DNA of 64,000 bases, taken from NCBI RefSeq assembly GCF_000422945.1, contig NZ_AUHA01000002.1:806001-870000 (forward strand), read 5' to 3'. This DNA is from Daejeonella oryzae DSM 19973. Its GTDB lineage: Bacteria; Bacteroidota; Bacteroidia; Sphingobacteriales; Sphingobacteriaceae. Both the position numbers and the translations under genes were made by a program. Below, in pieces: positions 8,855-17,656 of the stretch (position 1 is its first letter; every line of letters begins with the position of its first letter). A model generated the notes under the pieces. It had not been told where the DNA came from. It saw nothing but the letters and a program-made list of their open reading frames with translations, and did not search any database.

Positions 8855-8896
8855 TTCCTTCCGGTCAGCCAAATACACTGAGCTTACCGGAAGGAA
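8855..8896. terminator. Bidirectional terminator between amidase and glnS
   Basis: An 11-bp inverted repeat, TTCCTTCCGGT at 8855-8865 and ACCGGAAGGAA at 8886-8896, with a 20-base loop. It lies between the converging amidase and glutaminyl-tRNA synthetase genes. A-rich sequence on the left gives a U-tract for minus-strand transcripts. Confidence 0.75.
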
Positions 8897-8923
8897 AATT
8901 TCGTTAATTGAATCACTCTAAAA

Positions 8924-10594
8924 TCAGTTCTTTTTTACTTCTTTAGCCCAGGCGTCTTTTAAAGTAGCTGTGCGGTTAAAAACAAGTTTTTCAGGAGTTG
9001 AATCTGTATCCAGTGTAAAGTATCCTTTCCGGATAAACTGATACCCTTTCCCGGGAATTGCATGAGTTAAATCAGGTTCGATAAATACATTCGGAATAAT
9101 TTTTAAACTTTGCGGATTGATATAATTTTTAAAATCTCCCTCTTCTGAAGAAGGATCTTCTACCTGAAATAAGCGGTCATATAATCTGATTTCAGCAGTT
9201 TTTGCATGGCCTACACTCACCCAATGAATGGTTCCCTTAACACTGACTCCGCTTGTATCGCTACCACTTTTAGATTCGGGGATGTAAGTACAATGAACTT
9301 CTGTCACATTTCCGTTTTCGTCTTTTCTAAAATCGTGACACTTTACTATATACGCATTCTTTAAACGTACGCTCAAACCCGGACCAAGGCGGAAGAATTT
9401 TTTAGGTGCTTCTTCCATAAAATCTTCACGTTCTATCCATAGTTCTGCACTGAAAGGAATCTCGCGGCTGCCATCGCCATCTTCTGCTTCTGGATTATTT
9501 TCGCCGTTTAATATCTCCGATTTCCCTTCCGGATAATTGGTAATAATCAATTTTATAGGATCCAGAACAGCCATGCGTCGCCATGCAGATTTATTCAAAT
9601 CCTCGCGAAGGCAAAACTCCAGCAAACTATATTCTATAATGTTTTCACGTTTGGCAACACCTATCCGCTCACAAAAATTGCGGATGGACAAAGGAGTAAA
9701 TCCCCTTCGGCGAAGTCCGCTGATAGTGGGCATACGCGGATCATCCCAGCCTGTAACATGATTTTCATTTACAAGCTGAAGCAGTTTGCGCTTGCTCATA
9801 ACTGTATAATTCAGGTTCAAGCGGGCGAATTCGTATTGTTTGGAAGGAAATATTTCCAGTTGCTCTATAAACCATTCGTATAAAGGACGATGAGGTATAA
9901 ATTCAAGAGTACATACAGAATGGGTGATCTTTTCGATAGAATCACTCTGTCCATGGGCAAAATCATACATCGGATAAATACACCAGTCATTACCGGTACG
10001 GTGATGATGTGCATGCCTGATTCTGTACATTAATGGATCACGCATGTGCATATTGGGAGAAGCAAGATCAATTTTTGCTCGTAGTACTTTGGCACCATCG
10101 GGGTATTTACCCTCTTTCATCTCTTGAAAAAGCTGTAAGTTTTCTTCTGCGCTTCTGCTTCTGTTGGGAGTTGGAGTTCCCGGTTCCGTAGGAGTTCCCT
10201 TTGCCGCAGCAATTTCTTCGGCCGTACTGTCATCCACATAGGCAAGACCTTTGCCTATCAACATTTGAGCAAAAGCATACATCTGATCGAAATAATCAGA
10301 AGAATACAATTCCTTGTCCCATTCAAAACCAAGCCAATGGATATCCTGGCGAATGCTGTCTACATATTCGGTATCTTCTGTGGCCGGATTTGTATCATCA
10401 AAGCGGAGATTGGTTTTGCCATTATATTTTTGAGCCAGTCCAAAATTAAGGCAAATGGATTTTGCGTGGCCTATATGTAAATAACCGTTAGGCTCGGGAG
10501 GGAAACGGGTAAGAACCCGTCCGTCATTTTTTCCCGAACGGATATCATCCTCAATAATTTCTTCAATAAAGTTCAATGATCTTTCTTCGCTCAT
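8924..10594 (-). CDS. glnS: Glutaminyl-tRNA synthetase
   Basis: A 556-aa class I aminoacyl-tRNA synthetase that charges tRNA-Gln. The N-terminal Rossmann fold has [17 protein letters not shown] at about residues 30-46 (HIGH motif). The KMSKS-equivalent is [11 protein letters not shown] near residue 265. The region [18 protein letters not shown] is typical of GlnRS rather than GluRS, and the C-terminal third (from about 340) is the beta-barrel anticodon-binding domain. Length matches bacterial GlnRS of the gamma-proteobacterial/Bacteroidota type. Its presence implies direct glutaminylation, with no need for the amidotransferase route for Gln. A TAnnTTTG box upstream fits a promoter with a leader of about 27 nt. 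Confidence 0.97.
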   Translation of the reverse strand: MSEERSLNFIEEIIEDDIRSGKNDGRVLTRFPPEPNGYLHIGHAKSICLNFGLAQKYNGKTNLRFDDTNPATEDTEYVDSIRQDIHWLGFEWDKELYSSDYFDQMYAFAQMLIGKGLAYVDDSTAEEIAAAKGTPTEPGTPTPNRSRSAEENLQLFQEMKEGKYPDGAKVLRAKIDLASPNMHMRDPLMYRIRHAHHHRTGNDWCIYPMYDFAHGQSDSIEKITHSVCTLEFIPHRPLYEWFIEQLEIFPSKQYEFARLNLNYTVMSKRKLLQLVNENHVTGWDDPRMPTISGLRRRGFTPLSIRNFCERIGVAKRENIIEYSLLEFCLREDLNKSAWRRMAVLDPIKLIITNYPEGKSEILNGENNPEAEDGDGSREIPFSAELWIEREDFMEEAPKKFFRLGPGLSVRLKNAYIVKCHDFRKDENGNVTEVHCTYIPESKSGSDTSGVSVKGTIHWVSVGHAKTAEIRLYDRLFQVEDPSSEEGDFKNYINPQSLKIIPNVFIEPDLTHAIPGKGYQFIRKGYFTLDTDSTPEKLVFNRTATLKDAWAKEVKKN

Positions 10595-10626
10595 ATTTAT
10601 GCTACACTAAAAAAAGGCAGTATTTG

Positions 10627-10634
10627 CAAAAGTA
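10627..10634 (-). promoter_or_regulatory. Bacteroidota -7 box for glnS
   Basis: Read on the minus strand this is TACTTTTG, an exact match to TAnnTTTG. It lies 33 bp before the glnS start codon, giving a predicted start of transcription near 10622. No exact -33 TTTG was found. Confidence 0.55.
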
Positions 10635-10720
10635 GTAAAATTAGGATTGCCGAAATTCATTGATTATCAAATAGGCATAGAAATGGCCACAATCCATTTT
10701 TCTTATTACTTTTACTTCAT

Positions 10721-11140
10721 ATGAGTAAAGACTTTAATCGCCCTGTTCGTGTACTGGTAGCAAAAGTAGGTCTTGATGGCCATGACCGCGGAGCAAAAAT
10801 CATTGCCACTTCCTTACGGGATGCGGGCATGGAAGTTATTTATACCGGTTTACGCCAAACCCCTGAAATGGTAGTCAATACTGCTTTGCAGGAAGACGTG
10901 GACGCTATCGGTATTTCTATCCTATCCGGAGCACATATGACTGTTTTCCCTAAAGTAATGCAAATAATGAAAGATAAAGGGCTGGATGATGTATTGGTTA
11001 CTGGCGGCGGGATAATCCCCGATGCAGACATGGCCGCTTTAAACCAAATGGGTGTGGGTAAATTATTTGCTCCGGGCACTCATACAGCTGATATTGTTAC
11101 CTATATTAAAGACTGGGTAAAAACCAACCGTAATTTTTAA
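10721..11140 (+). CDS. Cobalamin (B12)-binding domain protein, methylmalonyl-CoA mutase C-terminal type
   Basis: A 139-aa protein that is a free-standing B12-binding domain of the methylmalonyl-CoA mutase family. It has [11 protein letters not shown] (the D-x-H-x-x-G motif with the cobalt-coordinating His), the nucleotide-loop segments ISILSGAHM (S-x-L) and DVLVTGGGI (GG), and ends near the natural domain boundary. In Bacteroidota such small subunits exist beside large mutase subunits encoded elsewhere, or in related acyl-CoA mutases such as isobutyryl-CoA mutase. The catalytic partner is not in this window, but the enoyl-CoA hydratase directly downstream fits an acyl-CoA pathway. A weak -7-like box, TACTTTTA, is at 10707-10714. 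Confidence 0.88.
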   Translation: MSKDFNRPVRVLVAKVGLDGHDRGAKIIATSLRDAGMEVIYTGLRQTPEMVVNTALQEDVDAIGISILSGAHMTVFPKVMQIMKDKGLDDVLVTGGGIIPDADMAALNQMGVGKLFAPGTHTADIVTYIKDWVKTNRNF

Positions 11141-11202
11141 TTTTTATATCTTCAACCATCTCCCGGAATTTCCAATATAAATTCCTTTTAACTCTCTGTA
11201 TT

Positions 11203-11985
11203 ATGACTTACCAAAATCTTCTTCTTAAAATTAAGGACGGAATTTTATTTATCACCATAAATCGCGAAAGCAAGCTTAATGCTTTAAATAAAGCAACATT
11301 AGGGGAACTTCATTTCGCTGTGACTGATTCTTTTCATGATGATTCTGTTGCCGGAATAATTATTACAGGAGCTGGAGAAAAAGCTTTTGTTGCCGGTGCA
11401 GACATTTCAGAATTTTCTGATTTTAATGAGGATGAAGGCCGCAATCTGGCCCGTGAAGGTCAGACCAAAGTTTTTGATGTAATTCAAAATAGCGAAAAGC
11501 CAGTAATTGCTGCGATCAATGGCTTTGCGCTGGGCGGAGGATTAGAACTTGCTTTAGCATGCCATATTCGTATAGCCGCTGATAATGCAAAATTAGGTTT
11601 GCCCGAAGTGAGCCTGGGTTTAATTCCCGGATATGGAGGAACTCAGCGCTTAACCCAACTGGTGGGCCGCGGCAAAGCTTTAGAAATGATCCTTACCGCT
11701 GATATGATTTCTTCGGAAGAAGCATACCGGATTGGCTTAGTAAATTATTCTGTTCCTGTAGCAGAGTTGCTTCCTAAAGCAGAAGAGTTACTTCAAAAAA
11801 TATTGAAGCGATCTCCTTTAGCAATTGGTGCTGCAATCCGTGCCGTTAACGCCGGATTGACTGATGGGGTGAATGGCTTTGATCAGGAAATTCAGGAATT
11901 TTCTAGTTGCTTTGGAACCCTTGACTATCAGGAAGGAATTCTTGCATTTAAGGAAAAAAGAAAACCTGATTTTCGAAAAAAATAG
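11203..11985 (+). CDS. Enoyl-CoA hydratase (crotonase family)
   Basis: A 260-aa crotonase-fold enzyme. It has AFVAGADISEF (oxyanion-hole strand), INGFALGGGLELALACHIRI with the first catalytic Glu, and LPEVSLGLIPGYGGTQRL with the second catalytic Glu. Both acid residues are present, so hydratase activity (trans-2-enoyl-CoA to 3-hydroxyacyl-CoA) is expected rather than one of the non-hydratase functions. It has full length for short-chain enoyl-CoA hydratases. It follows the B12-binding protein by 62 bp on the same strand, so they may be co-transcribed for acyl-CoA metabolism. Confidence 0.92.
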   Translation: MTYQNLLLKIKDGILFITINRESKLNALNKATLGELHFAVTDSFHDDSVAGIIITGAGEKAFVAGADISEFSDFNEDEGRNLAREGQTKVFDVIQNSEKPVIAAINGFALGGGLELALACHIRIAADNAKLGLPEVSLGLIPGYGGTQRLTQLVGRGKALEMILTADMISSEEAYRIGLVNYSVPVAELLPKAEELLQKILKRSPLAIGAAIRAVNAGLTDGVNGFDQEIQEFSSCFGTLDYQEGILAFKEKRKPDFRKK

Positions 11986-12121
11986 AATACTTTACAACAA
12001 GTTTTCAAATTTTAAGTATAAGGGATTAAGAGGAACGAAAAGACTCCACAATAAGGGTATGTAGTTTTAGAAAACACCAGAGTTTTAATAATGAAATTGC
12101 CGAATAAGATTAATACTTCTA

Positions 12122-13534
12122 ATGAATAAAATTTTAATTATTGACGATGAGATCACTATCGGGGCACTGCTTTCTAAATTTTTATCCCGAAACGGGTTTG
12201 AAGTTAATGTTGCAACTTCCGGCCTTACAGCTTTCGAGTTTCTAAGTAAAGAAAAATACGATCTGGTTATATGCGACTATCGCCTGGAGGATACCGATGG
12301 CAGGGAAATCCTCAAGAAAATAAGGCTGGAGCATCCCGAAACAAGCGTTATTATTATTACAGGCTATTCTGACATTAAGATTGCAGTCGAATTAATTAAA
12401 ATGGGTGCATATGATTATATCACCAAACCACTTTATCCTGATGAAATTTTAAATACAATTAATCAGGCGTTAGAACATCAAAAAAATAGCTCTACTGGCA
12501 AGGATGCAGAAAAAAGGCATATAATAAATGTCGATACGAGTAAATCGCAAACTGAACTGGATAATTTCATTACCGGAAAAAGTAAAGTTTCTCAGGAATT
12601 GGTCAGGCAGATAGGTTTAGTTGCTCCCACAAATTACAGTGTCATCATATCCGGCGAAAGCGGAACAGGAAAAGAATTTGTTGCTAAAAGCATCCACTTA
12701 AACAGTTTGAGAAAAGACGGTCCATTTGTAGCAATGGACTGCGGATCACTGACTAAAGAATTAGCCGGAAGTGAGTTTTTCGGTCATGAAAAGGGATCAT
12801 TTACAGGGGCAATGTTCACTAAAATTGGCCACTTCGAATTAGCTAACGGAGGAACTCTTTTTTTAGATGAAGTAGCCAATTTATCATACGATTTGCAGGC
12901 AGCATTATTACGCACTGTCCAGGAAAGAAAAGTAAAGCGGATTGGAAGCACTAAAGAAATAGATCTGGACGTACGAATCATTGTAGCCACAAATGAAAAT
13001 CTTTTAGAAGCGATTCAAAAAGGTCGTTTTAGAGAAGATCTTTACCATCGTTTTAATGAATTTAATATCTCTTTACCTCCATTAAGGGACCGCGAAAACG
13101 ATATAATGGCCTTTGCCGAGGATTTTTTATCACGCGGAAATATAGAGTTGAACCGGGAAATTAAGGGCTTTTCTGAAGATGTTACTGAGTGTTTTAAAAC
13201 ATATGGCTGGTCTGGCAATATCCGGGAATTAAAAAATGTAATTCGCAGGGCTATGCTTTTAACAGAAGGAAATATTATCCAGCTAAATACTTTACCGCTG
13301 GAAATTTCAACATTTGCGAAAAATTCCTTTATTGAGAATGTGCTCAGTCAGAATATAAGTTCTACAGAAGTTACTAATCAGGGATATCTTAAAAACGTAT
13401 CTATGGAAGCAGAATACGAAACTATTTTGCGGGTATTAAAAGAGGTGAAGTTTAATAAAACAAAAGCGGCCCAAATACTCAACATAGATCGTAAAACTCT
13501 CTATAATAAAATGAAATCAGTAAACCTCGAATAA
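12122..13534 (+). CDS. Sigma-54-dependent response regulator (NtrC family)
   Basis: A 470-aa transcription activator with three domains. Receiver at about 1-120: acid pair in ILIIDDE, phospho-acceptor Asp in VICDYRLEDTDG, and conserved Lys in YITKPL. AAA+ domain at about 150-390: Walker A GESGTGKEF and sigma-54 contact loop GSFTGA, a minor variant of GAFTGA, so it should engage sigma-54. C-terminal Fis-type helix-turn-helix: FNKTKAAQILNIDRKTLYNK. No histidine kinase gene adjoins it, so the input kinase must be encoded elsewhere. No confident -24/-12 promoter was found next to it, so its targets are unknown. Confidence 0.95.
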   Translation: MNKILIIDDEITIGALLSKFLSRNGFEVNVATSGLTAFEFLSKEKYDLVICDYRLEDTDGREILKKIRLEHPETSVIIITGYSDIKIAVELIKMGAYDYITKPLYPDEILNTINQALEHQKNSSTGKDAEKRHIINVDTSKSQTELDNFITGKSKVSQELVRQIGLVAPTNYSVIISGESGTGKEFVAKSIHLNSLRKDGPFVAMDCGSLTKELAGSEFFGHEKGSFTGAMFTKIGHFELANGGTLFLDEVANLSYDLQAALLRTVQERKVKRIGSTKEIDLDVRIIVATNENLLEAIQKGRFREDLYHRFNEFNISLPPLRDRENDIMAFAEDFLSRGNIELNREIKGFSEDVTECFKTYGWSGNIRELKNVIRRAMLLTEGNIIQLNTLPLEISTFAKNSFIENVLSQNISSTEVTNQGYLKNVSMEAEYETILRVLKEVKFNKTKAAQILNIDRKTLYNKMKSVNLE

Positions 13535-13712
13535 TTTATTTTATTACTGATATAGCTTTAAATAAGTCATTTAAACCCTTTTCTTTATTATAACACATTC
13601 CGCGATTTATAAATCTGAATCTTCAAAAAGATTTCAATAAATTGGCATGATGCTGGTATTGCCGGGTTTATTAAATTAATCATCCGGTTTTAAGGCAAAA
13701 CATCCTTTATTT

Positions 13713-14756
13713 ATGTCCATTTATAGTTATAAACAGCGCAATACGATTGTGCTGGCCATCCTTATTTTGCTTGGCTGTTTCGTTATTTATTCACTTCGAA
13801 CAATTGCCGGTTCAGTTTTAAGTACAATTGTTTTATACACTATTTTGAGGCCCGTATTTATACACCTTACCGAAAAATGGATGTTAAAACGCTGGTTGGC
13901 TGCACTTCTTATCATTGTAATTTCACTCGTTTTAATTGTTGTACCATTTCTCACCCTCAGCTTTTTGGTTATTGGCAAAATATCAGAATTCAATAAAGAC
14001 CCAATGCGTATTAAGGTCATTATTCAGAAAATAGATGATTTTGCAGGTTCTAAATTTAATCAGCCCGATCTGGTTGATAAGGGAATCCAGAAGTCAAGCG
14101 AAATTGCCACAGAATTATTCCCCTCAGTATTAGGCGGAGCAGCAAGCATTTTCCTTGGACTGGTTGTCATGTATTTTCTGTTATATTTTATGTTTGTTCA
14201 ACGGGAAACGTTTGAAGGCGGATTGTTAAAGTATGCTCCTTTCAGAGAACAGAATGCATTAAAATTTGCCACAGAATTGCGAAATACAACCTATTCAAAT
14301 GTTTTAGGTCAGGGATTCATAGCTGTTGTTCAGGGTGCACTGGTAAGTTTAGCATTCTTTATTTTTGGTATAAATGATGCCATATTTTGGGGAGTGATTT
14401 CTACATTCCTTTCATTTTTACCTGTAGTTGGTGCTCCCTTAATTTTTATTCCGGCTGCACTTATTGAACTGGCCAACGGTAATAATACAGCTGGTTGGGG
14501 AATTCTGTTATTTGGTTTCATTATTATTACCAATATTGATAATGTGATCAGGCTGTTGATTGCCAAAAAAGTTTCAGATACCCATCCAATAATTACCGTT
14601 GTTGGCGTAATCATTGGTATACCTATATTCGGAATTATGGGTTTGGTATTCGGACCATTATTGCTTTCCTATTTTATACTAACCATCCGGATTTATGAAA
14701 CTAGTAAACTTGCCTCGGAGCGTTTAGAGCGGATTAAATTAGAGGAAGATGAATAA
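13713..14756 (+). CDS. AI-2E family transporter (second paralogue)
   Basis: A 347-aa polytopic membrane protein of the AI-2E/PerM superfamily. It has an N-terminal hairpin of hydrophobic segments (about 10-35 and 60-90), a soluble middle (about 95-140), and a C-terminal block of helices with LSFLPVVGAPLIFIPAALIEL and ITNIDNVIRLLIAKKVSDTHP, the family hallmarks. It differs substantially in sequence from the paralogue at 579-1694. The transported compound is unknown. The next gene, a YtxH-like protein, starts 78 bp downstream on the same strand. Confidence 0.87.
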   Translation: MSIYSYKQRNTIVLAILILLGCFVIYSLRTIAGSVLSTIVLYTILRPVFIHLTEKWMLKRWLAALLIIVISLVLIVVPFLTLSFLVIGKISEFNKDPMRIKVIIQKIDDFAGSKFNQPDLVDKGIQKSSEIATELFPSVLGGAASIFLGLVVMYFLLYFMFVQRETFEGGLLKYAPFREQNALKFATELRNTTYSNVLGQGFIAVVQGALVSLAFFIFGINDAIFWGVISTFLSFLPVVGAPLIFIPAALIELANGNNTAGWGILLFGFIIITNIDNVIRLLIAKKVSDTHPIITVVGVIIGIPIFGIMGLVFGPLLLSYFILTIRIYETSKLASERLERIKLEEDE

Positions 14757-14834
14757 TAAAAACAGTTTATTGACTTGAATTGTATATTATATTAATTAAA
14801 CAGAACAATTTAAAAACTTTAAAATAAGAAAATC

Positions 14835-15155
14835 ATGAATGATAATTCAAAAGTATTAGCCGCATTACTTGCCGGAATGGCTGCAGGTCTAGCAGTAGGA
14901 TTTTTATTTGCCCCAGAAAAAGGATCAGAAACACGTGATAAATTAAATGATTCTTTAAAAAATCTAGCTGATAGCATCAAAGACAGAACTTCTGATGAAC
15001 TAAGTAATTTATCCCACCTAAAAGATAAAGTAGTATCTAATGTAAAATCTAAATTTTCAACTGCAGAAAACGAAGCAGCAAATCTGGCCGATGATGCAAA
15101 ATCAACTTTCAACAAAGCAGCTGATAGTGCTGGAAATAATTTTAATCAAGCTTAA
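14835..15155 (+). CDS. YtxH domain-containing membrane-anchored protein
   Basis: A 106-aa protein with one N-terminal transmembrane segment ([20 protein letters not shown], about residues 8-27). This is followed by the conserved KGSETRDKL and a charged, helix-forming tail similar to apolipoprotein/LEA-like stress proteins. These features are those of the YtxH family, often stress-induced in Bacillus and Bacteroidota. It is the first gene of a three-gene cassette with a holin-like protein and a 150-aa protein. The start gives the family-typical N-terminus. Confidence 0.82.
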   Translation: MNDNSKVLAALLAGMAAGLAVGFLFAPEKGSETRDKLNDSLKNLADSIKDRTSDELSNLSHLKDKVVSNVKSKFSTAENEAANLADDAKSTFNKAADSAGNNFNQA

Positions 15156-15176
15156 TTGCTTATCTAATTAGTGAAC

Positions 15177-15551
15177 ATGAAAGAAGTGGAAGAAGAAGAA
15201 CCCGGACTTGTAGATAAAGTTAAAGAGTATATCCGGATCCGTAAAGATTTGGCCATGCTAATGATTGCAGATAAAGCCTCACAAGCAGCAGGAGGTTTAA
15301 TTTCAGGTGCAATTCTTATATTCCTTGGATTTTTTGTTTTCCTCTTTGCAAATTTTGGTTTGGGATATTACCTGTCAGAAATTATAGGTAACAGTTATGC
15401 CGGATTCTTTATTGTTGCAGGTATTTACCTGTTAATTGCAATAATCGTTCTCCTCGTTAAAGAGAACAGTATTGAGAAACCATTTGCTAACAGAGTTATT
15501 AAAAAGATATTAGCAGAACGAAACGAAAGTATATATGAAAAGCAGAATTGA
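15177..15551 (+). CDS. Phage holin family / Actinobacteriophage holin III-like membrane protein
   Basis: A 124-aa protein from the ATG at 15177 (a GTG at 15171 would add two residues). An acidic N-terminus, VKEYIRIRKDLAMLMIADKAS, is followed by two transmembrane segments (about 44-66 and 73-98) and a basic C-terminus. This layout matches the phage_holin_3_6 family, which is widespread in bacterial chromosomes, where it sits beside YtxH proteins and is not linked to lysis. The gene end overlaps the start of the 150-aa gene by 17 bp, indicating a shared transcript. No phage genes are nearby, so the name should not be read as prophage. Confidence 0.75.
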   Translation: MKEVEEEEPGLVDKVKEYIRIRKDLAMLMIADKASQAAGGLISGAILIFLGFFVFLFANFGLGYYLSEIIGNSYAGFFIVAGIYLLIAIIVLLVKENSIEKPFANRVIKKILAERNESIYEKQN

Positions 15552-15987
15552 AACTACAGAAGATTTACATGCTGAGATACTTCGTTTAAAATTATTAAGG
15601 TATCATCAGGAAGCCGCAATTGAGCAGGATATTAAAGGGATTACTGATAAATTTCGCATTCCGGCTCTTTTACTCCACAGAATTCAGGGCTGGTTTGGCG
15701 ATAATTCCGCAACTCATGCCAAAGGAGAACCGGAACACGATTGGGTAACCAATGCATTCCGTATCGGGCTGCCGGTACTTTTAAATAAAATGGTGTTTGG
15801 TAGAGCCGGATTTTTTATAAAGTCATTAGTCGCTTTAGCATCTCAAAAAGCAGCCACTAACGTTAATAAAGATGTGGTTACACATTGGATTGATAAAGCT
15901 GCTGATTGGATAAGAGGCGCATCTAAAAATCCTAAATCAAATAAAAATTTCGATTACGGAATTCCGCCTGATAGCGAAACTTATTAA
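15535..15987 (+). CDS. Hypothetical protein, third gene of the YtxH/holin-like cassette
   Basis: A 150-aa protein of unknown family. It begins with a charged helical segment (RIETTEDLHAEILRLKLLRYHQEAAI), has a middle hydrophobic stretch with VLLNKMVFGRAGFFIKSLVAL (about 83-105), which may associate with membrane, and a polar C-terminus. It overlaps the holin-like gene by 17 bp and is followed directly by a strong terminator, so it closes the operon. It may cooperate with the YtxH-like and holin-like proteins in envelope stress, an inference from position only. Confidence 0.6.
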   Translation: MKSRIETTEDLHAEILRLKLLRYHQEAAIEQDIKGITDKFRIPALLLHRIQGWFGDNSATHAKGEPEHDWVTNAFRIGLPVLLNKMVFGRAGFFIKSLVALASQKAATNVNKDVVTHWIDKAADWIRGASKNPKSNKNFDYGIPPDSETY

Positions 15988-15992
15988 TTATA

Positions 15993-16017
15993 AGCCCGGA
16001 AAACCGGGCTTTTTTTA
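15993..16017 (+). terminator. Rho-independent terminator of the YtxH/holin-like operon
   Basis: AGCCCGG at 15993-15999 and CCGGGCT at 16004-16010 form a 7-bp GC-rich stem with an AAAA loop, followed by seven Ts. It overlaps the last bases of the oppositely oriented fucose-synthase gene. Confidence 0.85.
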
Positions 16018-16944
16018 TGCCTTATTTTTTATAAAATCAGCGTAAGCTAATTTTATCCCTTGTTCAAGCTCAATTGTATGTTTCCATCCTTTAGAATGAA
16101 GCTTAGAAACATCCATTAATTTTCTGGGAGTTCCGTCGGGCTTGCTTGAATCGAATACCAGCTCACCACTAAATCCAACTACATTCTGGATGATTTGTGC
16201 AAGTTCCTTAATACTTACATCTTCGCCGGTACCAATATTAATCAGGTTTGGCTCATCATAGGTTTGCATCAAATAATAACATGCCTCTGCAAGATCATCA
16301 GCAAATAAAAATTCACGCTTCGGATTTCCTGATCCCCAGATGGTAACAGAGTCTGCTCCACTCACTTTTGCTTCATGAAATTTCCGGATAAGAGCAGGAA
16401 GAACATGAGAATTTTCCGGGTGGTAGTTATCATTATAGCCATATAAATTTGTAGGCATTACCGATATGAAATTGCAATTATATTGATCCCGATAGGCGTC
16501 GCACATTTTAATACCGGCAATTTTTGCAATGGCATAAGGCTCATTTGTGGGTTCTAATACACCAGTAAGAAGGTATTCTTCTTTTAAAGGTTGGGGTGCC
16601 AGTTTGGGATAGATACAGCTGGACCCCAGAAAAAGCAGTTTTTTAACTCCGTTTAAATATGAATTATGGATAATATTATTTTGAATGGCAAGGTTCTCAT
16701 ACAGAAAATCGGCCCGATAGGTATTATTTGCCACAATTCCACCAACTTTAGCGGCAGCCAGGAAAACATATTCAGGTTTCTGGTCACTAAAAAAATCAGT
16801 TACCTGCTGCTGATTTCTAAGGTCAAGTTCTTTTGAAGTTCTGGTAATCAGATTGGTATAGCCTTCATTGGTTAACTTTCTTAAAATGGCTGATCCTACC
16901 ATTCCACGATGCCCGGCGATATATACTTTAGCGTTTTTTTCCAA
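16015..16944 (-). CDS. fcl: GDP-L-fucose synthase
   Basis: A 309-aa extended SDR enzyme. N-terminal NADP-binding [13 protein letters not shown] catalytic triad elements [13 protein letters not shown] (Ser) and YAIAKIAG (Tyr-x-x-x-Lys), and [19 protein letters not shown] are characteristic of GDP-4-keto-6-deoxymannose epimerase/reductase. It makes GDP-L-fucose, a sugar donor for surface glycans. The GDP-mannose dehydratase that would supply its substrate is not in this window. It is divergent from trmB, and its own -7 box lies at 16964-16971 on the minus strand. Confidence 0.93.
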   Translation of the reverse strand: MEKNAKVYIAGHRGMVGSAILRKLTNEGYTNLITRTSKELDLRNQQQVTDFFSDQKPEYVFLAAAKVGGIVANNTYRADFLYENLAIQNNIIHNSYLNGVKKLLFLGSSCIYPKLAPQPLKEEYLLTGVLEPTNEPYAIAKIAGIKMCDAYRDQYNCNFISVMPTNLYGYNDNYHPENSHVLPALIRKFHEAKVSGADSVTIWGSGNPKREFLFADDLAEACYYLMQTYDEPNLINIGTGEDVSIKELAQIIQNVVGFSGELVFDSSKPDGTPRKLMDVSKLHSKGWKHTIELEQGIKLAYADFIKNKA

Positions 16945-16951
16945 TTGTTTT

Positions 16952-16983
16952 TTTGTTGAGAGGCAAATATAAAACTATTTTTG
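16952..16983 (+). promoter_or_regulatory. trmB promoter with -33 and -7 elements
   Basis: TTTG at 16952-16955, a 20-bp spacer, then TATTTTTG at 16976-16983 (TAnnTTTG). Spacing and sequence fit the Bacteroidota promoter consensus closely. Predicted transcription start is near 16988, giving a short leader before the ATG at 17003. Confidence 0.7.
16964..16971 (-). promoter_or_regulatory. -7 box of the fcl promoter
   Basis: Read on the minus strand this is TATATTTG, an exact TAnnTTTG match, 20 bp before the fcl start. It lies within the spacer of the divergent trmB promoter, so the two promoters overlap. Confidence 0.6.
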
Positions 16984-17002
16984 CAGGCTTAAGAACGATA
17001 GA

Positions 17003-17656
17003 ATGGGTAAGGATAAATTACGGCGCTACGCAGAGATCTCCGATTTTAATAACGTTCATGAACTTGAAGAAGGGAAAGAACTTAAAGGAGCGTGGAATAA
17101 AATCCAGTTTGCCAATGAGCTTCCTGTAATTTTGGAACTTGCCTGCGGAAAAGGTGAGTATACGGTAAGTCTTGCCAAACTTTTTCCTGAGAAGAATTTT
17201 ATAGGGATTGATTACAAGGGTAACCGAATTTGGAGGGGCGCAAAGACCGCTTTAGAAGAAAAAATACCCAATGTTGCATTTTTAAGAATCCAGATTGAAC
17301 ATATACTGGATTATTTTGAAGATGGCGAGATTTCTGAGATATGGATTACTTTTCCGGATCCGCAACCGCAGGAGAGCAGAGAGAAAAAAAGACTCACATC
17401 TCCCCGCTTTTTAGAAATGTACAAACGCATTTTAAAAAAAGGCGGAATTCTGCATCTTAAAACAGATAATGATGCCTTACATGCATATACGCATGAAAAA
17501 ATCGCCGAACTCGGTTTACAGCTTCACGTACGAACGCAAGACTTATACCGTTCTGACTTTGCAGATGAAGTACTTTCAATAAAAACGTATTATGAGAAAA
17601 AGTATCTTGCTCATGATAAAAACATCAATTACCTGAAGTTTAGCTTCCAGCATTGA
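17003..17656 (+). CDS. trmB: tRNA (guanine-N7-)-methyltransferase
   Basis: A 217-aa class I SAM-dependent methyltransferase that makes m7G46 in the variable loop of tRNA. Motif I is LELACGKGEYTVSLAK, motif II is FIGIDYKGNRIWRGAK, and the TrmB-specific IWITFPDPQPQ is followed by KKRLTSPRFLEMYKRILKKGG and LHLKTDN. Full length for the family. Its promoter overlaps that of fcl. The last four bases of its frame (TTGA) hold both its stop codon and the TTG start of the next gene, so translation is probably coupled. Confidence 0.95.
   Translation: MGKDKLRRYAEISDFNNVHELEEGKELKGAWNKIQFANELPVILELACGKGEYTVSLAKLFPEKNFIGIDYKGNRIWRGAKTALEEKIPNVAFLRIQIEHILDYFEDGEISEIWITFPDPQPQESREKKRLTSPRFLEMYKRILKKGGILHLKTDNDALHAYTHEKIAELGLQLHVRTQDLYRSDFADEVLSIKTYYEKKYLAHDKNINYLKFSFQH

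Noticed and set aside
13640-13665. GG...GC pattern resembling a sigma-54 promoter (TTGGCATGATGCTGGTATTGCC)
   Set aside because: The distance between the GG and GC pairs is 15 bases instead of 10, so it does not fit -24/-12 spacing.
15177-15551. Holin-family name suggesting a prophage
   Set aside because: No terminase, capsid, integrase or lysin genes in the neighbourhood; the cassette with YtxH is a normal chromosomal arrangement.
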